Numbered from the stretch's first letter, positions 1 through 9,564 are shown. The stretch: DNA of 64,000 nucleotides from Pseudomonas sp. GR 6-02 (GCF_001655615.1 NZ_CP011567.1:5031001-5095000); one strand, 5' to 3'. Program-made: numbers and translations. Notes: generated by a model from the letters alone, not told the origin.

Positions 1-3
1 CAT
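1..3 (-). CDS. Start codon of a gene lying left of the window
   Basis: The reverse complement of the first 16 bases reads AAGGAGAACAAGCATG. This is a strong ribosome binding site (AAGGAGA) followed at normal spacing by ATG, so a minus-strand gene very probably starts at base 3 and runs out of the window. Nothing of its product can be seen. Confidence 0.45.
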
Positions 4-95
4 GCTTGTTCTCCTTGGCGATTGAGAGGTTTCGCGCTTCAGAGTAAAGACCAAGCCAGGTTTTCTGTCGCCGGTAAGGTCCAAACAAAACCGCC

Positions 96-401
96 CTACT
101 TCACCACCGTCCGCACCACCGACAACTCAGGTGCCTGCACCCGGCGCTGGCTCAAATAGCGCATGCAACTGACCCGCAAGAACGAGGCGAAATTCACCAC
201 CTCGCCGCGGTAGTCCATCACCTCTTCATACAGTTTGGCGATCAACTGATTGGTGGTCATGCCGTCGACCTCGGCGATTTCGCTGAGGATGTCCCAGAAC
301 TGGTTCTCCAGCCGCAGGGTGGTCACCACCCCGCAGATGCGCAGCGAGCGGGAGCGCGATTCGTAGAGAATCGGATCGGCCTTGACGTAGAGCTCGCACA
401 T
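96..401 (-). CDS. Ribbon-helix-helix domain protein (101 aa)
   Basis: A small protein starting MCELYVKADPILYESRSRSL. The stretch 'GVVTTLRLENQFWDILSEIA' followed by 'GMTTNQLIAKLYEEV' matches the ribbon-helix-helix (RHH_4 type) family: one strand with a Thr-rich DNA-contacting face and two helices. A DNA-binding regulatory role is inferred from the family. The frame is open for another 64 codons upstream, but that part overlaps the DJ-1 gene and has unnatural composition, so the ATG at 401 is preferred. It lies 14 bp downstream of the DJ-1/PfpI gene on the same strand and is probably co-transcribed with it. Confidence 0.8.
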   Translation of the reverse strand: MCELYVKADPILYESRSRSLRICGVVTTLRLENQFWDILSEIAEVDGMTTNQLIAKLYEEVMDYRGEVVNFASFLRVSCMRYLSQRRVQAPELSVVRTVVK

Positions 402-415
402 GGGCAGGTCCCTCG

Positions 416-997
416 TTACAGCGTGATTTTGGTGCCCAGCAACCCGAGAAAACCGGCCAGCCAGCTCGGGTGCGCCGGCCAGGCCGGGGCTGTGGCCAGA
501 TTGCCTTGAACGTGGCCTTCCGTCACCGGGATATCGATGTACGTGCCGCCAGCCAGGCGCACTTCCGGGGCACAGGCCGGGTAGGCGCTGCATTCGCGAC
601 CTTCAAGAATACCGGCGGCGGCCAGCAATTGCGCGCCGTGACATACGGCGGCGATCGGTTTGCCAGCCTTGTCGAACGCTTGCACCAGCGCCAGGACTTT
701 TTCGTTCAGGCGCAGGTACTCCGGCGCACGACCGCCCGGGATCAGCAGCGCGTCGTAGTCCGCCGCATCGACCTTGGTGAAATCAAAGTTCAGGGCAAAC
801 AGATGACCGGGTTTTTCGCTGTAGGTCTGGTCGCCTTCGAAGTCATGAATCGCCGTGCGCACGGTCTGGCCGGCGGTTTTGTCCGGGCAAACGGCATGCA
901 CCGTGTGGCCGACCATCAGCAGCGCCTGGAAGGGCACCATCACTTCGTAGTCTTCGACGTAATCGCCAACCAGCATCAGGATTTTTTTAGCAGCCAT
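416..997 (-). CDS. DJ-1/PfpI family protein (glutamine amidotransferase-like)
   Basis: 193 aa with the DJ-1/PfpI alpha/beta fold. It begins [19 protein letters not shown], has the loop '[13 protein letters not shown]' and the nucleophile elbow '[15 protein letters not shown]', whose Cys is the expected catalytic residue. Members act as proteases, deglycases or chaperones; the sequence does not say which. It is the first gene of a likely two-gene minus-strand unit with the RHH protein. A run of GAGGAGT just before the ATG at 997 is a good ribosome binding site. Family call is firm, activity is not. Confidence 0.88.
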   Translation of the reverse strand: MAAKKILMLVGDYVEDYEVMVPFQALLMVGHTVHAVCPDKTAGQTVRTAIHDFEGDQTYSEKPGHLFALNFDFTKVDAADYDALLIPGGRAPEYLRLNEKVLALVQAFDKAGKPIAAVCHGAQLLAAAGILEGRECSAYPACAPEVRLAGGTYIDIPVTEGHVQGNLATAPAWPAHPSWLAGFLGLLGTKITL

Positions 998-1110
998 GGG
1001 GAGGACTCCTCTGGAAAATGCGTGGGCCTGCAGGAGTATTCAAGGTAGTCCTTATCCGGCGGGTCGGGTAATAACCGACTACTACGGACGATATGAACTG
1101 GATTGGCTTT

Positions 1111-1250
1111 TTGTGGCGAGGGAGCTTGCTCCCGCTGGGGCGCGAAGCGGCCCTACCGGCTTCGTCATTCAATCGATGGTCTCTGATTTTGCGACTGCTG
1201 CGCAGCCGAACGGGACGGTGCGGCGATCCGACAAGCTCCCTCGCCACAGG
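1111..1250. repeat. Paired REP element (BIME-like)
   Basis: Two copies of a REP-type sequence face each other: 'TGTGGCGAGGGAGCTTGCTC' near the left end and its inverted form 'AAGCTCCCTCGCCACA' at the right end, separated by about 100 bp. The same element occurs at 3591-3722 and 34713-34844. Together with a short promoter region for the downstream transporter it accounts for most of the 364-bp gap between the DJ-1 and EamA genes; no gene is seen there. Confidence 0.8.
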
Positions 1251-1361
1251 GACCGCGCTTAACTGTACGGATAACTCTGCACCCAGCTGTAACAGCGGAA
1301 AGCCTCAGGTTTATGGCTAGATAAAGAAACTTCCCGCCACCCTGAATTCTGGTCATCCATC

Positions 1362-2276
1362 ATGTCCTCGCGCGAAAACACCGGCATGGCCCTCGGCCTG
1401 ATCGGCGTCGTTATCTTCAGCCTGACCCTGCCCTTCACACGGATCGTCGTGCAGGAACTCCATCCGCTGCTCAATGGCCTTGGCCGGGCGCTGTTCGCGG
1501 CGATTCCAGCAGCGCTCTTGTTGCTGTGGCGCCGGGAAAAATGGCCCACCTGGAAACAGGTCAAAGGCCTGACACTGGTTATCGCCGGGGTCATCCTCGG
1601 CTTCCCGGTGCTGTCGGCCTGGGCCATGCAGACACTGCCCGCCTCCCACGGCGCACTGGTCAATGGCTTGCAACCGCTGTGCGTGGCGCTGTATGCCGCG
1701 TGGCTGTCCCATGAGCGTCCGTCGAAAGCCTTCTGGGCCTGCGCCGCGCTGGGCAGTGCGCTGGTGCTCGGCTATGCGCTGATCAGCGGCGCCGGCAGTA
1801 TTCAGGCCGGTGACTTGCTGATGCTCGGGGCGATTGCCGTGGGTGGGTTGGGCTATGCCGAAGGCGGCCGGTTGGCCAGGGAGATGGGCGGCTGGCAGGT
1901 GATCTGCTGGGCGTTGGTGCTGTCGACGCCGTTGCTGATTGGGCCGGTGTTGTACCTGGCGCTGCAACATCAGGGCGAGATTTCGGCCAGGACCTGGTGG
2001 GCCTTCGGTTATGTCTCGCTGTTTTCGCAGTTCATCGGCTTCTTTGCCTGGTACGCCGGGCTGGCCATGGGCGGCATCGCCCGGGTCAGTCAGATCCAGT
2101 TGCTGCAGATCTTCTTCACCATCGCGTTTTCGGCGTTGTTCTTCGGTGAGCACGTCGAGCCGATTACCTGGCTGTTTGCGGCCGGGGTGATCGTGACGGT
2201 GATGCTCGGGCGCAAGACCGCAGTGCGCCCGGCGCAACCGGGCACGTTACCGGCGGGGGTTCAGCTCAAGCCTTAG
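1362..2276 (+). CDS. DMT-superfamily (EamA) transporter
   Basis: 304 aa, almost entirely hydrophobic, with about ten membrane segments arranged as two EamA repeats (first starting at GLIGVVIFSLTLPFTRIVV, second around 'DLLMLGAIAVGGLGYAEGGR'). Such inner-membrane proteins export amino acids or other metabolites; the substrate is unknown. The last 11 bp overlap the convergent methyltransferase gene, so the two genes end on top of each other. Confidence 0.88.
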   Translation: MSSRENTGMALGLIGVVIFSLTLPFTRIVVQELHPLLNGLGRALFAAIPAALLLLWRREKWPTWKQVKGLTLVIAGVILGFPVLSAWAMQTLPASHGALVNGLQPLCVALYAAWLSHERPSKAFWACAALGSALVLGYALISGAGSIQAGDLLMLGAIAVGGLGYAEGGRLAREMGGWQVICWALVLSTPLLIGPVLYLALQHQGEISARTWWAFGYVSLFSQFIGFFAWYAGLAMGGIARVSQIQLLQIFFTIAFSALFFGEHVEPITWLFAAGVIVTVMLGRKTAVRPAQPGTLPAGVQLKP

Positions 2277-3492
2277 CGACCAGGAACCCGTCAGCCCGCA
2301 GCAGGGTTTCCAGGCAATGTTCGCTGATGTGGTAGAAATCCTTCAGCTCCTGAATCTTCACCAACAGCTGAGCCGGGTCCACCGGCTCGGCGCGTTTGAC
2401 CGCCAGAATCATCTTGTTCTTGTTGGTGTGGTCCAGTGAGATGAACTCGAACACCTTGGTCTCGTAGCCGCAGGCTTCCAGGAACAACGCACGTAAACTG
2501 TCGGTGACCATTTCCGCCTGCTGGCCCAGGTGCAAGCCGTATTGCAGCATCGGCTTGAGCAATGCCGGGCTCTGGATCTGCAGGCGTATCTGCTTGTGGC
2601 AGCACGGCGAGCACATGATGATCGCAGCGCCGGAACGGATGCCGGTGTGAATCGCATAGTCGGTGGCGATGTCGCAGGCATGCAACGCGATCATCACGTC
2701 CAGCTCGCTCGGCGCCACGCTGCGCACGTCACCGCATTTGAACACCAGCCCCGGATGTTCCAGCTTCGCCGCCGCGCTGTTGCACAGCTTGACCATGTCT
2801 TCACGCAGCTCGACACCGGTCACCTCGCCCTCGGCTTTCAGGGTGTTGCGCAGGTAGTCATGGATCGCGAACGTCAGGTAACCCTTGCCCGAGCCGAAAT
2901 CCGCCACCCGCACCGGTTTGTCCAGCGCCAGCGGCGAGGAGGTCAGCGCATGGCTGAAGACTTCGATGAACTTGTTGATCTGCTTCCACTTGCGCGACAT
3001 CGCCGGGATCAGCTCATGCTGGGCGTTGGTCACGCCGAGGTCTTTGAGGAACGGCCGGTTCAGGTCGAGGAAGCGGTTCTTCTCGCGGTTGTGCTCGGCG
3101 GACGGCACTTCACGCAATTGCTGAGGTTTGCTCTTGAACAGCGAAGATTTGCCCTTTTTGCTGTATTCGAGCTGGGCTTCGTCGGTCAGTGACAGTAAAT
3201 GCGCATTTTTGAACGATGCCGGCAACAGCGCGGCAATGGTCGCCACACCTTCGGCAATCGGCAGGTTCTTGGTGATGTCGCGGGTCTTGTAGCGGTAGAC
3301 GAAGGACAGGCACGGCTGATCCTTGACCGTCAGCTGCTTGATGATCAACCGCTGCAAGTCCGCTTCGCCACCAACGTACTTGGCCAGCACCAGTTTGATG
3401 AAGGCATTGGCGTCCAGGCTGGTTTGCAGCAGGTCGATGAACTGGGCGTGGTGATCCGGCGCGAGGCTGGCGGGAGTGGCGGTGACAGACAT
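2266..3492 (-). CDS. Class I SAM-dependent methyltransferase (Methyltransf_32 type)
   Basis: 408 aa. The N-terminal ~180 residues are a family-specific region; the C-terminal half has a Rossmann methyltransferase with SAM motif I 'VADFGSGKGYLTFAIHDYL', motif II 'VTGVELREDMVKLCNSAA', and 'VMIALHACDIATDYAI' followed by 'IIMCSPCCHKQ', typical of the family once related to glutathione S-transferase-like/RNA-methylating proteins. The substrate is not known; a nucleic acid substrate is plausible. The open frame extends 77 codons further but runs into a REP element, so MSVTATP at 3492 is chosen. It overlaps the convergent EamA gene by 11 bp. Confidence 0.85.
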   Translation of the reverse strand: MSVTATPASLAPDHHAQFIDLLQTSLDANAFIKLVLAKYVGGEADLQRLIIKQLTVKDQPCLSFVYRYKTRDITKNLPIAEGVATIAALLPASFKNAHLLSLTDEAQLEYSKKGKSSLFKSKPQQLREVPSAEHNREKNRFLDLNRPFLKDLGVTNAQHELIPAMSRKWKQINKFIEVFSHALTSSPLALDKPVRVADFGSGKGYLTFAIHDYLRNTLKAEGEVTGVELREDMVKLCNSAAAKLEHPGLVFKCGDVRSVAPSELDVMIALHACDIATDYAIHTGIRSGAAIIMCSPCCHKQIRLQIQSPALLKPMLQYGLHLGQQAEMVTDSLRALFLEACGYETKVFEFISLDHTNKNKMILAVKRAEPVDPAQLLVKIQELKDFYHISEHCLETLLRADGFLVAKA

Positions 3493-3590
3493 GGAAAAAA
3501 CGGCCTCGGGCGGTGCGAATCGGGGAATGGCGGGTATTTTAGGGGGGATGCGGTTCAGGAACACTGTTATTTGCCAAACGGCAAAGATTC

Positions 3591-3722
3591 TGTGGCGAGG
3601 GAGCTTGCTCCCGCTCGGCTGCGCAGCAGTCGCAAAGCAGACAACGAGGTGTGTCTGACAGCGTGTGTTTGCCGGTTTTGGGGCCGCTTCGCAGCCCAGC
3701 GGGAGCAAGCCCCCTCGCCACA
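3591..3722. repeat. Paired REP element (BIME-like)
   Basis: 'TGTGGCGAGGGAGCTTGCTC' on the left and 'GGGAGCAAGCCCCCTCGCCA' on the right form an inverted pair. Immediately after it lies half of another Pseudomonas repeat ('CTACCGAAGGCTGCGATC'), seen as a full inverted pair at 45585-45653. The element fills most of the gap between the methyltransferase start and the TPM-domain gene end. Confidence 0.8.
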
Positions 3723-3747
3723 AAAGCTACCGAAGGCTGCGATCTTT

Positions 3748-4365
3748 TTAGCTCAACACCACCAACCGATTCGGCAATTCATTGCGCACCTGGGTCACCG
3801 GCACGTGCACCTTGAGCAACTCGCCGCACGCCTCGATGCACGTCACAAACCCCTGCAACGTCTGCCCCTGCTTCACCTGCTGGGTAAACGTCGCCACAAT
3901 CGCGTCCCAATTCTTGTTGTCCAGCCGTTTGGAAATCCCTTCATCCACCAGGATCTCCACATAGCGCTCGGCCTCGGAGACAAAAATCAGCATGCCGGTG
4001 CCGCCCACGGTGTGGTGCAGGTTCTGCTCCAGGAACTGCCGACGCGCCAGGTTCGACGCACGCCAGTGACGGACCGAGCGCGGGATCAGGCGCGTGGTGA
4101 CTTTCGGAATCCGGAACACCAGGCACAAAACGATGAAGCTGACCCATTGCACCAGCAACAGACTGTGCATGGTCAGCCAACCGGTCAGGTAATGCACGAT
4201 ACCCGGCACCACCAGCGCCAACAGGCTGGCCCAGAGCAGCGGGATATACGCATAGTCGTCGGCGCGGGCCGCGAGCACTGTCACCAGTTCGGCGTCGGTG
4301 TCGCGCTCGACCCGGGCAATCGCCTCGGCGACTTTGCGTTGTTCGTGTTCAGTCAGTAATGCCAT
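3748..4365 (-). CDS. TPM-domain membrane protein
   Basis: 205 aa. Residues 1-35 and 110-190 form a TPM-type fold ('DTDAELVTVLAARADDYAY', 'GMLIFVSEAERYVEILVDEG'), interrupted by two hydrophobic segments at about 42-65 and 68-88. It is the third gene of the unit lemA - YgcG-like - this gene (gaps 44 and 48 bp), a common arrangement in Proteobacteria. TPM proteins have been linked to phosphatase activity and to envelope or photosystem repair in plants; the bacterial role is unclear. Confidence 0.85.
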   Translation of the reverse strand: MALLTEHEQRKVAEAIARVERDTDAELVTVLAARADDYAYIPLLWASLLALVVPGIVHYLTGWLTMHSLLLVQWVSFIVLCLVFRIPKVTTRLIPRSVRHWRASNLARRQFLEQNLHHTVGGTGMLIFVSEAERYVEILVDEGISKRLDNKNWDAIVATFTQQVKQGQTLQGFVTCIEACGELLKVHVPVTQVRNELPNRLVVLS

Positions 4366-4413
4366 GTTTATGAATGCCTGCTCGCTATTGTTGTTGTGTT
4401 TCCCGCCGTGTCA

Positions 4414-5154
4414 TCACCAGCCGCCCGACGAACCACCGCCGCCGAAACTGCCCCCGCCGCCACTGAAGCCCCCGCCACCGCCGCCAAAACCTCCGCCACC
4501 GAAACCACCCCGGCCTCTACCCCCTCCACTTGGCAGAATACCGAACATCTGGCCGACGAAGATCGTCAGGATAAACAGCAGCACCAGGAACACGAATATT
4601 CCCGGATGCCGCGCAACGAAATCGCTCTCCTGATTGCCACGCGGCTCATACACCGTCGACGGCTCGTTCAGCGGATTGCCCCCCAGCACCACCAGCATCG
4701 CCGAAACGCCATCGCTGATGCCCTTGCTGAAATTGCCGGCCTTGAACGCCGGCGTGATCACCTGATTGATGATCACCGAACTCTGCGCATCGGTCAGGCG
4801 ATCTTCCAGGCCATAACCGACTTCGATCCGCAATTTTCGCTCGGCACGCGCGACAATCAGCAGCGCGCCGTTGTTCTTGTCCTTCTGGCCAATGCCCCAG
4901 TAGCGTCCCAGTTGATAACCGAAATCCGCGATGTCGGCGCCCTGCAGGTCCGGCAACGTGACCACCACCAACTGCTCGCCGGTGGACTTCTCGTGGGCAT
5001 TAAGCTGCTGAACCAGCTGCTCGCGCACCGCTGGCTCGATCATTTGGGCGTTGTCCACCACCCGTCCGGTCAGTTCCGGAAACTTCAACCCGGCCTGGGC
5101 CGTCAGGGCAAAGACCCAGAACAACAGCATCAGGCCCACTTTCATCACGCGCAT
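4414..5154 (-). CDS. YgcG-family TPM-domain protein with Gly-rich tail
   Basis: 246 aa. Signal peptide MRVMKVGLMLLFWVFALTAQA, then a TPM domain (residues ~25-150: 'VVDNAQMIEPAVREQLVQQL', 'LLIVARAERKLRIEVGYGLE', 'DRLTDAQSSVIINQVITPAF'), a transmembrane segment near 190-210 ('GIFVFLVLLFILTIFVG') and a tail made almost only of Gly with some Phe and Ser. The domain should face the periplasm. The ATG at 5154 is chosen because it opens directly into a signal peptide; an upstream ATG at 5178 would add 8 polar residues. Middle gene of the lemA unit. Confidence 0.88.
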   Translation of the reverse strand: MRVMKVGLMLLFWVFALTAQAGLKFPELTGRVVDNAQMIEPAVREQLVQQLNAHEKSTGEQLVVVTLPDLQGADIADFGYQLGRYWGIGQKDKNNGALLIVARAERKLRIEVGYGLEDRLTDAQSSVIINQVITPAFKAGNFSKGISDGVSAMLVVLGGNPLNEPSTVYEPRGNQESDFVARHPGIFVFLVLLFILTIFVGQMFGILPSGGGRGRGGFGGGGFGGGGGGFSGGGGSFGGGGSSGGW

Positions 5155-5197
5155 TGGCAACCTCTTCCTTGGTGGCACTTCAAACCCGGTCCGGCGC

Positions 5198-5809
5198 CTA
5201 CTGGAACTTCACTTCAGGCGCTTTTTCGGCACCGGGGCTGGTGGCCTCGAAAGTTTCGCGGATCGGCAAGTCGCTGTACAACACGGAGTGCCACAAGCGA
5301 CCGGGGAAGGTACGAAGCTCGGTATTGTACTTCTGCACCGCGAGGATGAAGTCGCGACGCGCCACGGCGATGCGGTTCTCGGTGCCTTCAAGTTGCGATT
5401 GCAGCGCCAGGAAGTTCTGGTTGGCCTTGAGGTCCGGATAACGCTCGGACACCACCATCAACCGACTCAGCGCGCCGGTCAGCTGATCCTGCGCCTGCTG
5501 GAACTGTTTGAGTTTTTCCGGATTGTCCAGCGTGCTGGCATCCACCTGGATCGACGTCGCCTTGGCCCGGGCTTCGACCACCGCGGTCAGGGTTTCTTCC
5601 TCGTGTTTGGCATAGCCCTTGACGGTTTCCACCAGGTTGGGGATCAGGTCGGCGCGGCGCTGGTACTGGTTCTGCACCTGGCCCCAGGCGGCCTTGGCCT
5701 GCTCGTCGAGGGTCGGGATCGTGTTGATGCCGCAACCGGCCAGCAGAGCGGTCAGCAACATCAAGGCTGCAACCTGCAGGCTCGACCGATAGGGGTGTCG
5801 TACATTCAT
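5198..5809 (-). CDS. lemA: LemA family lipoprotein
   Basis: 203 aa. The N-terminus carries a lipobox 'LTALLAGC' with Cys26, so a lipid-anchored envelope protein is expected. The rest is the helical LemA domain: 'AWGQVQNQYQRRADLIPNLV', 'TLTAVVEARAKATSIQVD', 'LQSQLEGTENRIAVARRDF', 'YNTELRTFPGRLW'. LemA is of unknown mechanism but is constantly found beside TPM-domain proteins, as here. The frame is open further upstream but the ATG at 5809 starts the signal peptide. Confidence 0.9.
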   Translation of the reverse strand: MNVRHPYRSSLQVAALMLLTALLAGCGINTIPTLDEQAKAAWGQVQNQYQRRADLIPNLVETVKGYAKHEEETLTAVVEARAKATSIQVDASTLDNPEKLKQFQQAQDQLTGALSRLMVVSERYPDLKANQNFLALQSQLEGTENRIAVARRDFILAVQKYNTELRTFPGRLWHSVLYSDLPIRETFEATSPGAEKAPEVKFQ

Positions 5810-6056
5810 CTGGTTGATGCTCCCTTGCACATTGCGTTGATAAAACAACCGGCGAACTTTGACCCCGGCTCTTGGGGCATAATCTGCGCCGCTACTGGAT
5901 TGCATCGAGCCAATGGGCTAAAAGATGCCCAGCGAAAAAGCAGTAAGAAGTGTGCTGCATTTTTCTGAGCAATACCCAAACAACAATAGTCGCTCCCCAA
6001 ATTTTGGCTGACCGGCGCGTATTCACTGCCGCTTGGGCCTTTTGAGAAGAACATTC

Positions 6057-8348
6057 ATGAAGAAGCTGTGTTTGCTGGGCCTGTTCGTCAGCCTGGCCAG
6101 TCATACCGTATTGGCCGCCACGACGCCCGCACCGATAGAGAACAAGGACGCCTTCATCAGCCATCTGATGAAACAAATGACCCTCGATGAAAAAATCGGC
6201 CAGTTGCGCCTGATCAGCATCGGCCCGGAAATGCCTCGGGAGCTGATCCGCAAGGAAATCGCGGCCGGTAATATCGGTGGCACCTTCAACTCGATCACCC
6301 GCGCCGAAAACCGTCCGATGCAGGACGCGGCCATGCGCAGCCGGTTGAAGATCCCGATGTTCTTCGCCTATGACGTGATCCACGGCCACCGCACGATTTT
6401 CCCGATTCCCCTGGCCCTGGCCTCGAGCTGGGACATGGACGCCATTGGCCGGTCCGGGCGCATCGCCGCCCAGGAAGCCGCGGCTGACAGCCTCGACATC
6501 ACTTTCGCGCCGATGGTCGATATCTCCCGCGACCCACGCTGGGGCCGCACCTCCGAAGGCTTCGGCGAAGACACCTACCTGGTTTCGCGAATTGCCGGTG
6601 TGATGGTCAAGGCCTTGCAGGGCAGCGGTGCGAACGCGGCTGACAGCATCATGGCCAGCGTCAAGCATTTTGCCTTGTACGGCGCGGTCGAGGGCGGTCG
6701 CGACTACAACGTCGTCGACATGAGCCCGGTCAAGATGTACCAGGATTACCTGCCGCCGTACCGCGCCGCCATCGACGCCGGTGCCGGCGGGGTGATGGTT
6801 GCGCTGAACTCGATCAACGGCGTACCGGCCACCGCCAACACCTGGCTGATGAACGACCTGCTGCGCAAGGAATGGGGCTTCAAGGGCCTGGCAGTCAGCG
6901 ACCACGGGGCGATTTTCGAGCTGATCAAACACGGCGTCGCCCGCGACGGTCGTGAAGCGGCGAAGCTGGCGATCAAGGCCGGCATCGACATGAGCATGAA
7001 CGACACGCTCTACGGCAAAGAGCTGCCGGGACTGCTCAAATCCGGCGAGATCGAACAGAAAGACATCGACAACGCCGTGCGCGAAGTGCTCGCCGCCAAG
7101 TACGACATGGGTCTGTTCAAAGACCCGTACCTGCGCATCGGCAAGGCCGAGGATGACCCGGCCGACACCTACGCCGAAAGCCGCCTGCACCGCGCCGAGG
7201 CCCGTGATGTCGCGCGCCGCAGCCTGGTGTTGCTGAAGAACCAGGGCGATACCCTGCCCCTGAAGAAAACCGCGAAAATCGCCCTGGTCGGCCCTTTGGC
7301 AAAAGCACCGATCGACATGATGGGCAGTTGGGCTGCCGCCGGTAAACCTGCGCAATCGGTCACCCTGTTCGACGGCATGACAAATGCCCTCGGCGCGCAG
7401 TCGACGCTGATCTACGCCCGTGGCGCGAACATCACCGACGACAAGAAAATCCTCGATTACCTGAACTTCCTCAACTTCGATGCCCCGGAAGTAGTGGACG
7501 ATCCGCGCCCGGCCAACGTGTTGATCGACGAAGCGGTAAAAGCCGCCAAGGATGCAGATGTGGTAGTGGCTGCGGTTGGCGAATCCCGTGGCATGTCCCA
7601 CGAATCGTCGAGCCGCACCGACCTGAACATCCCGGGCAACCAGCGCGAGCTGATCAGGGCGTTGAAAGCCACCGGCAAACCGCTGGTGCTGGTGTTGATG
7701 AATGGCCGTCCGCTGTCGATTCTCGAAGAGAAAGAGCAGGCTGACGCGATTCTGGAAACCTGGTTCAGCGGCACCGAAGGCGGTAACGCCATCGCTGACG
7801 TGCTGTTCGGCGACTACAACCCGTCGGGCAAGCTGCCGATCACCGTTCCGCGCTCGGTGGGTCAGATTCCGACCTACTACAACCACCTGAGCATTGGCCG
7901 GCCGTTCACTCCCGGCAAACCGGGCAACTACACCTCGCAGTATTTCGAAGACACCACCGGGCCACTGTTCCCGTTCGGCTTCGGCCTGAGCTACACCCAG
8001 TTCAGCCTGACCGACATGGCATTGTCGTCGACCACGCTGAACAAGACCGGCAAGCTCGACGCCAGCGTCGTGGTGAAGAACACCGGCAAGCGTGACGGCG
8101 AAACCGTGGTGCAGTTGTACATCCAGGACGTGACCGGCTCGATGATCCGCCCGGTCAAGGAACTGAAGAACTTCCAGAAAGTGCTGCTCAAGGCCGGCGA
8201 ACAGAAAGTCGTGCACTTCACCATCACCGAGGATGACCTGAAGTTCTACAACGCCCAGCTCAAGTACGCGGCGGAACCGGGCAAGTTCAACGTGGAGATC
8301 GGCCTGGACTCACAGGACGTGACGCAGCAGAGCTTTGAGTTGCTGTAA
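6057..8348 (+). CDS. bglX: Periplasmic beta-glucosidase BglX (GH3)
   Basis: 763 aa, the usual BglX length. Signal peptide MKKLCLLGLFVSLASHTVLA; GH3 N-terminal barrel from about residue 40; substrate-binding stretch 'VKHFALYGAVEGGRDYN'; nucleophile Asp282 in 'GLAVSDHGAI'; alpha/beta sandwich domain ('DVVVAAVGESRGMSHESSSR'); C-terminal fibronectin-III-like domain. It cleaves terminal beta-glucosyl residues in the periplasm. Start chosen at 6057, where the signal peptide begins, rather than 24 bp upstream. Single-gene unit closed by a strong palindrome at 8362. Confidence 0.95.
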   Translation: MKKLCLLGLFVSLASHTVLAATTPAPIENKDAFISHLMKQMTLDEKIGQLRLISIGPEMPRELIRKEIAAGNIGGTFNSITRAENRPMQDAAMRSRLKIPMFFAYDVIHGHRTIFPIPLALASSWDMDAIGRSGRIAAQEAAADSLDITFAPMVDISRDPRWGRTSEGFGEDTYLVSRIAGVMVKALQGSGANAADSIMASVKHFALYGAVEGGRDYNVVDMSPVKMYQDYLPPYRAAIDAGAGGVMVALNSINGVPATANTWLMNDLLRKEWGFKGLAVSDHGAIFELIKHGVARDGREAAKLAIKAGIDMSMNDTLYGKELPGLLKSGEIEQKDIDNAVREVLAAKYDMGLFKDPYLRIGKAEDDPADTYAESRLHRAEARDVARRSLVLLKNQGDTLPLKKTAKIALVGPLAKAPIDMMGSWAAAGKPAQSVTLFDGMTNALGAQSTLIYARGANITDDKKILDYLNFLNFDAPEVVDDPRPANVLIDEAVKAAKDADVVVAAVGESRGMSHESSSRTDLNIPGNQRELIRALKATGKPLVLVLMNGRPLSILEEKEQADAILETWFSGTEGGNAIADVLFGDYNPSGKLPITVPRSVGQIPTYYNHLSIGRPFTPGKPGNYTSQYFEDTTGPLFPFGFGLSYTQFSLTDMALSSTTLNKTGKLDASVVVKNTGKRDGETVVQLYIQDVTGSMIRPVKELKNFQKVLLKAGEQKVVHFTITEDDLKFYNAQLKYAAEPGKFNVEIGLDSQDVTQQSFELL

Positions 8349-8361
8349 CCCCGCTTAATTG

Positions 8362-8392
8362 ATCATTCCCACGCTCTGCGTGGGAATGATCT
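8362..8392. repeat. 31-bp palindrome, bidirectional terminator-like
   Basis: Perfect inverted repeat GATCATTCCCACGC-TCT-GCGTGGGAATGATC between the convergent bglX and phospholipase genes. It is one of five related copies in this window (also 39203, 44506, 48651, 56322). Confidence 0.8.
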
Positions 8393-8405
8393 GGATCTAA
8401 AAAAC

Positions 8406-9563
8406 CTACCCCCGCCGATCCAGCAGATTCACCACCACCCGATCCACCCATCCCCAAACCCTCTGCTTGACCCGCCGCCACAACGGTCGGCGCTTCCACG
8501 CCTCAAGACTGACTTCCTGGCTCAAGGCAAAGTCATTCTCGAAACTCGCCGCCACCGCTCGGGTCAGCCCCGGGTCCAGGGCTTCGAGGTTGGCCTCCAG
8601 ATTGAAGCGCAGATTCCAGTGATCGAAATTACATGAGCCGATACTCACCCAATCGTCGATCAACACCATTTTCAGGTGCAGGAAACACGGCTGGTATTCG
8701 AAGATCTTCACCCCGGCCCTGAGCAGTCGCGGGTAGTAGCGATGCCCGGCGTAGCGCACCGACGGGTGATCAGTACGCGGCCCGGTCAGCAGCAGACGCA
8801 CATCGACGCCGCGATTCGCCGCCCGGCGCAGCGAGCGGCGGACTTTCCAGGTTGGCAGGAAATAGGGCGTGGCCAGCCAGATTCGCTGCTTGCCGCTGTT
8901 CAGCGCGCGAATCAGCGATTGCAGAATGTCCCGGTGCTGGCGGGCGTCGGCATAAGCGACCCGGCCCATGCCCTCGCCCATCACCGGCACTCGCGGCAGG
9001 CGCGGTAGACCGAAGTGTGAAACGGGTTTCCAGGCACGCCGATAGCGGTTGGCGATCCATTGGCGGTCGAACAGCAATTGCCAGTCGATGACCAGGGGAC
9101 CGGTGATTTCCACCATCACTTCGTGCCATTCGCAGGTGTCTTCGCCCGGCGACCAGAACTCATCGGTGACCCCGGTGCCACCAACGACCGCCAGGGATTG
9201 ATCCACCAGCAGCAACTTGCGGTGATCGCGATAGAAGTTGCCCACCCAGCGTCGCCAGCTCAGCCGATTGTAAAAACGCAACTCGACCCCGGCGGCCATC
9301 AGGCGCTGACGCAAAGTCAGGGTGAAGGCCAGGCTGCCATAGTCATCGAACAGACAGCGTACCCGCACGCCACGCTCGGCCGCCTGGACCAGCGCCTGAA
9401 CCATCGCCTCAGCGCAGGCCCCTGCCTCCACCAGGTACAGCTCCAGCTCGACTTGTTCTTCGGCGCGGGCAATCGCCACCAGCATGCGCGGGAAAAACTG
9501 CGGGCCGTCGATCAGCAGTTCGAAGCGATTGCCTTCGCGCCACGGAAAAATTGCACCACGCAT
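8406..9563 (-). CDS. Phospholipase D-family cardiolipin synthase (ClsB-like)
   Basis: 385 aa with two HKD catalytic motifs: 'HRKLLLVDQSLAVVGGTGVT' around residue 114 and 'HLKMVLIDDWVSIGSCNFD' around residue 297. Both have the H-x-K-x4-D pattern and the downstream G/S residues. Two HKD motifs and no N-terminal membrane anchor resemble ClsB, which makes cardiolipin by transphosphatidylation. The extreme C-terminus is Arg/Trp-rich and probably membrane-associated. YceI follows 1 bp upstream of the start region on the same strand (gap 1 bp), suggesting co-transcription. Confidence 0.88.
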   Translation of the reverse strand: MRGAIFPWREGNRFELLIDGPQFFPRMLVAIARAEEQVELELYLVEAGACAEAMVQALVQAAERGVRVRCLFDDYGSLAFTLTLRQRLMAAGVELRFYNRLSWRRWVGNFYRDHRKLLLVDQSLAVVGGTGVTDEFWSPGEDTCEWHEVMVEITGPLVIDWQLLFDRQWIANRYRRAWKPVSHFGLPRLPRVPVMGEGMGRVAYADARQHRDILQSLIRALNSGKQRIWLATPYFLPTWKVRRSLRRAANRGVDVRLLLTGPRTDHPSVRYAGHRYYPRLLRAGVKIFEYQPCFLHLKMVLIDDWVSIGSCNFDHWNLRFNLEANLEALDPGLTRAVAASFENDFALSQEVSLEAWKRRPLWRRVKQRVWGWVDRVVVNLLDRRG

Positions 9564-9564
9564 T

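Noticed and set aside
5892..8216. 774-codon open frame antisense to bglX
   Set aside because: It lies wholly opposite a clear GH3 enzyme, has His/Val/Gln-rich composition typical of high-GC antisense frames and no recognisable domain.
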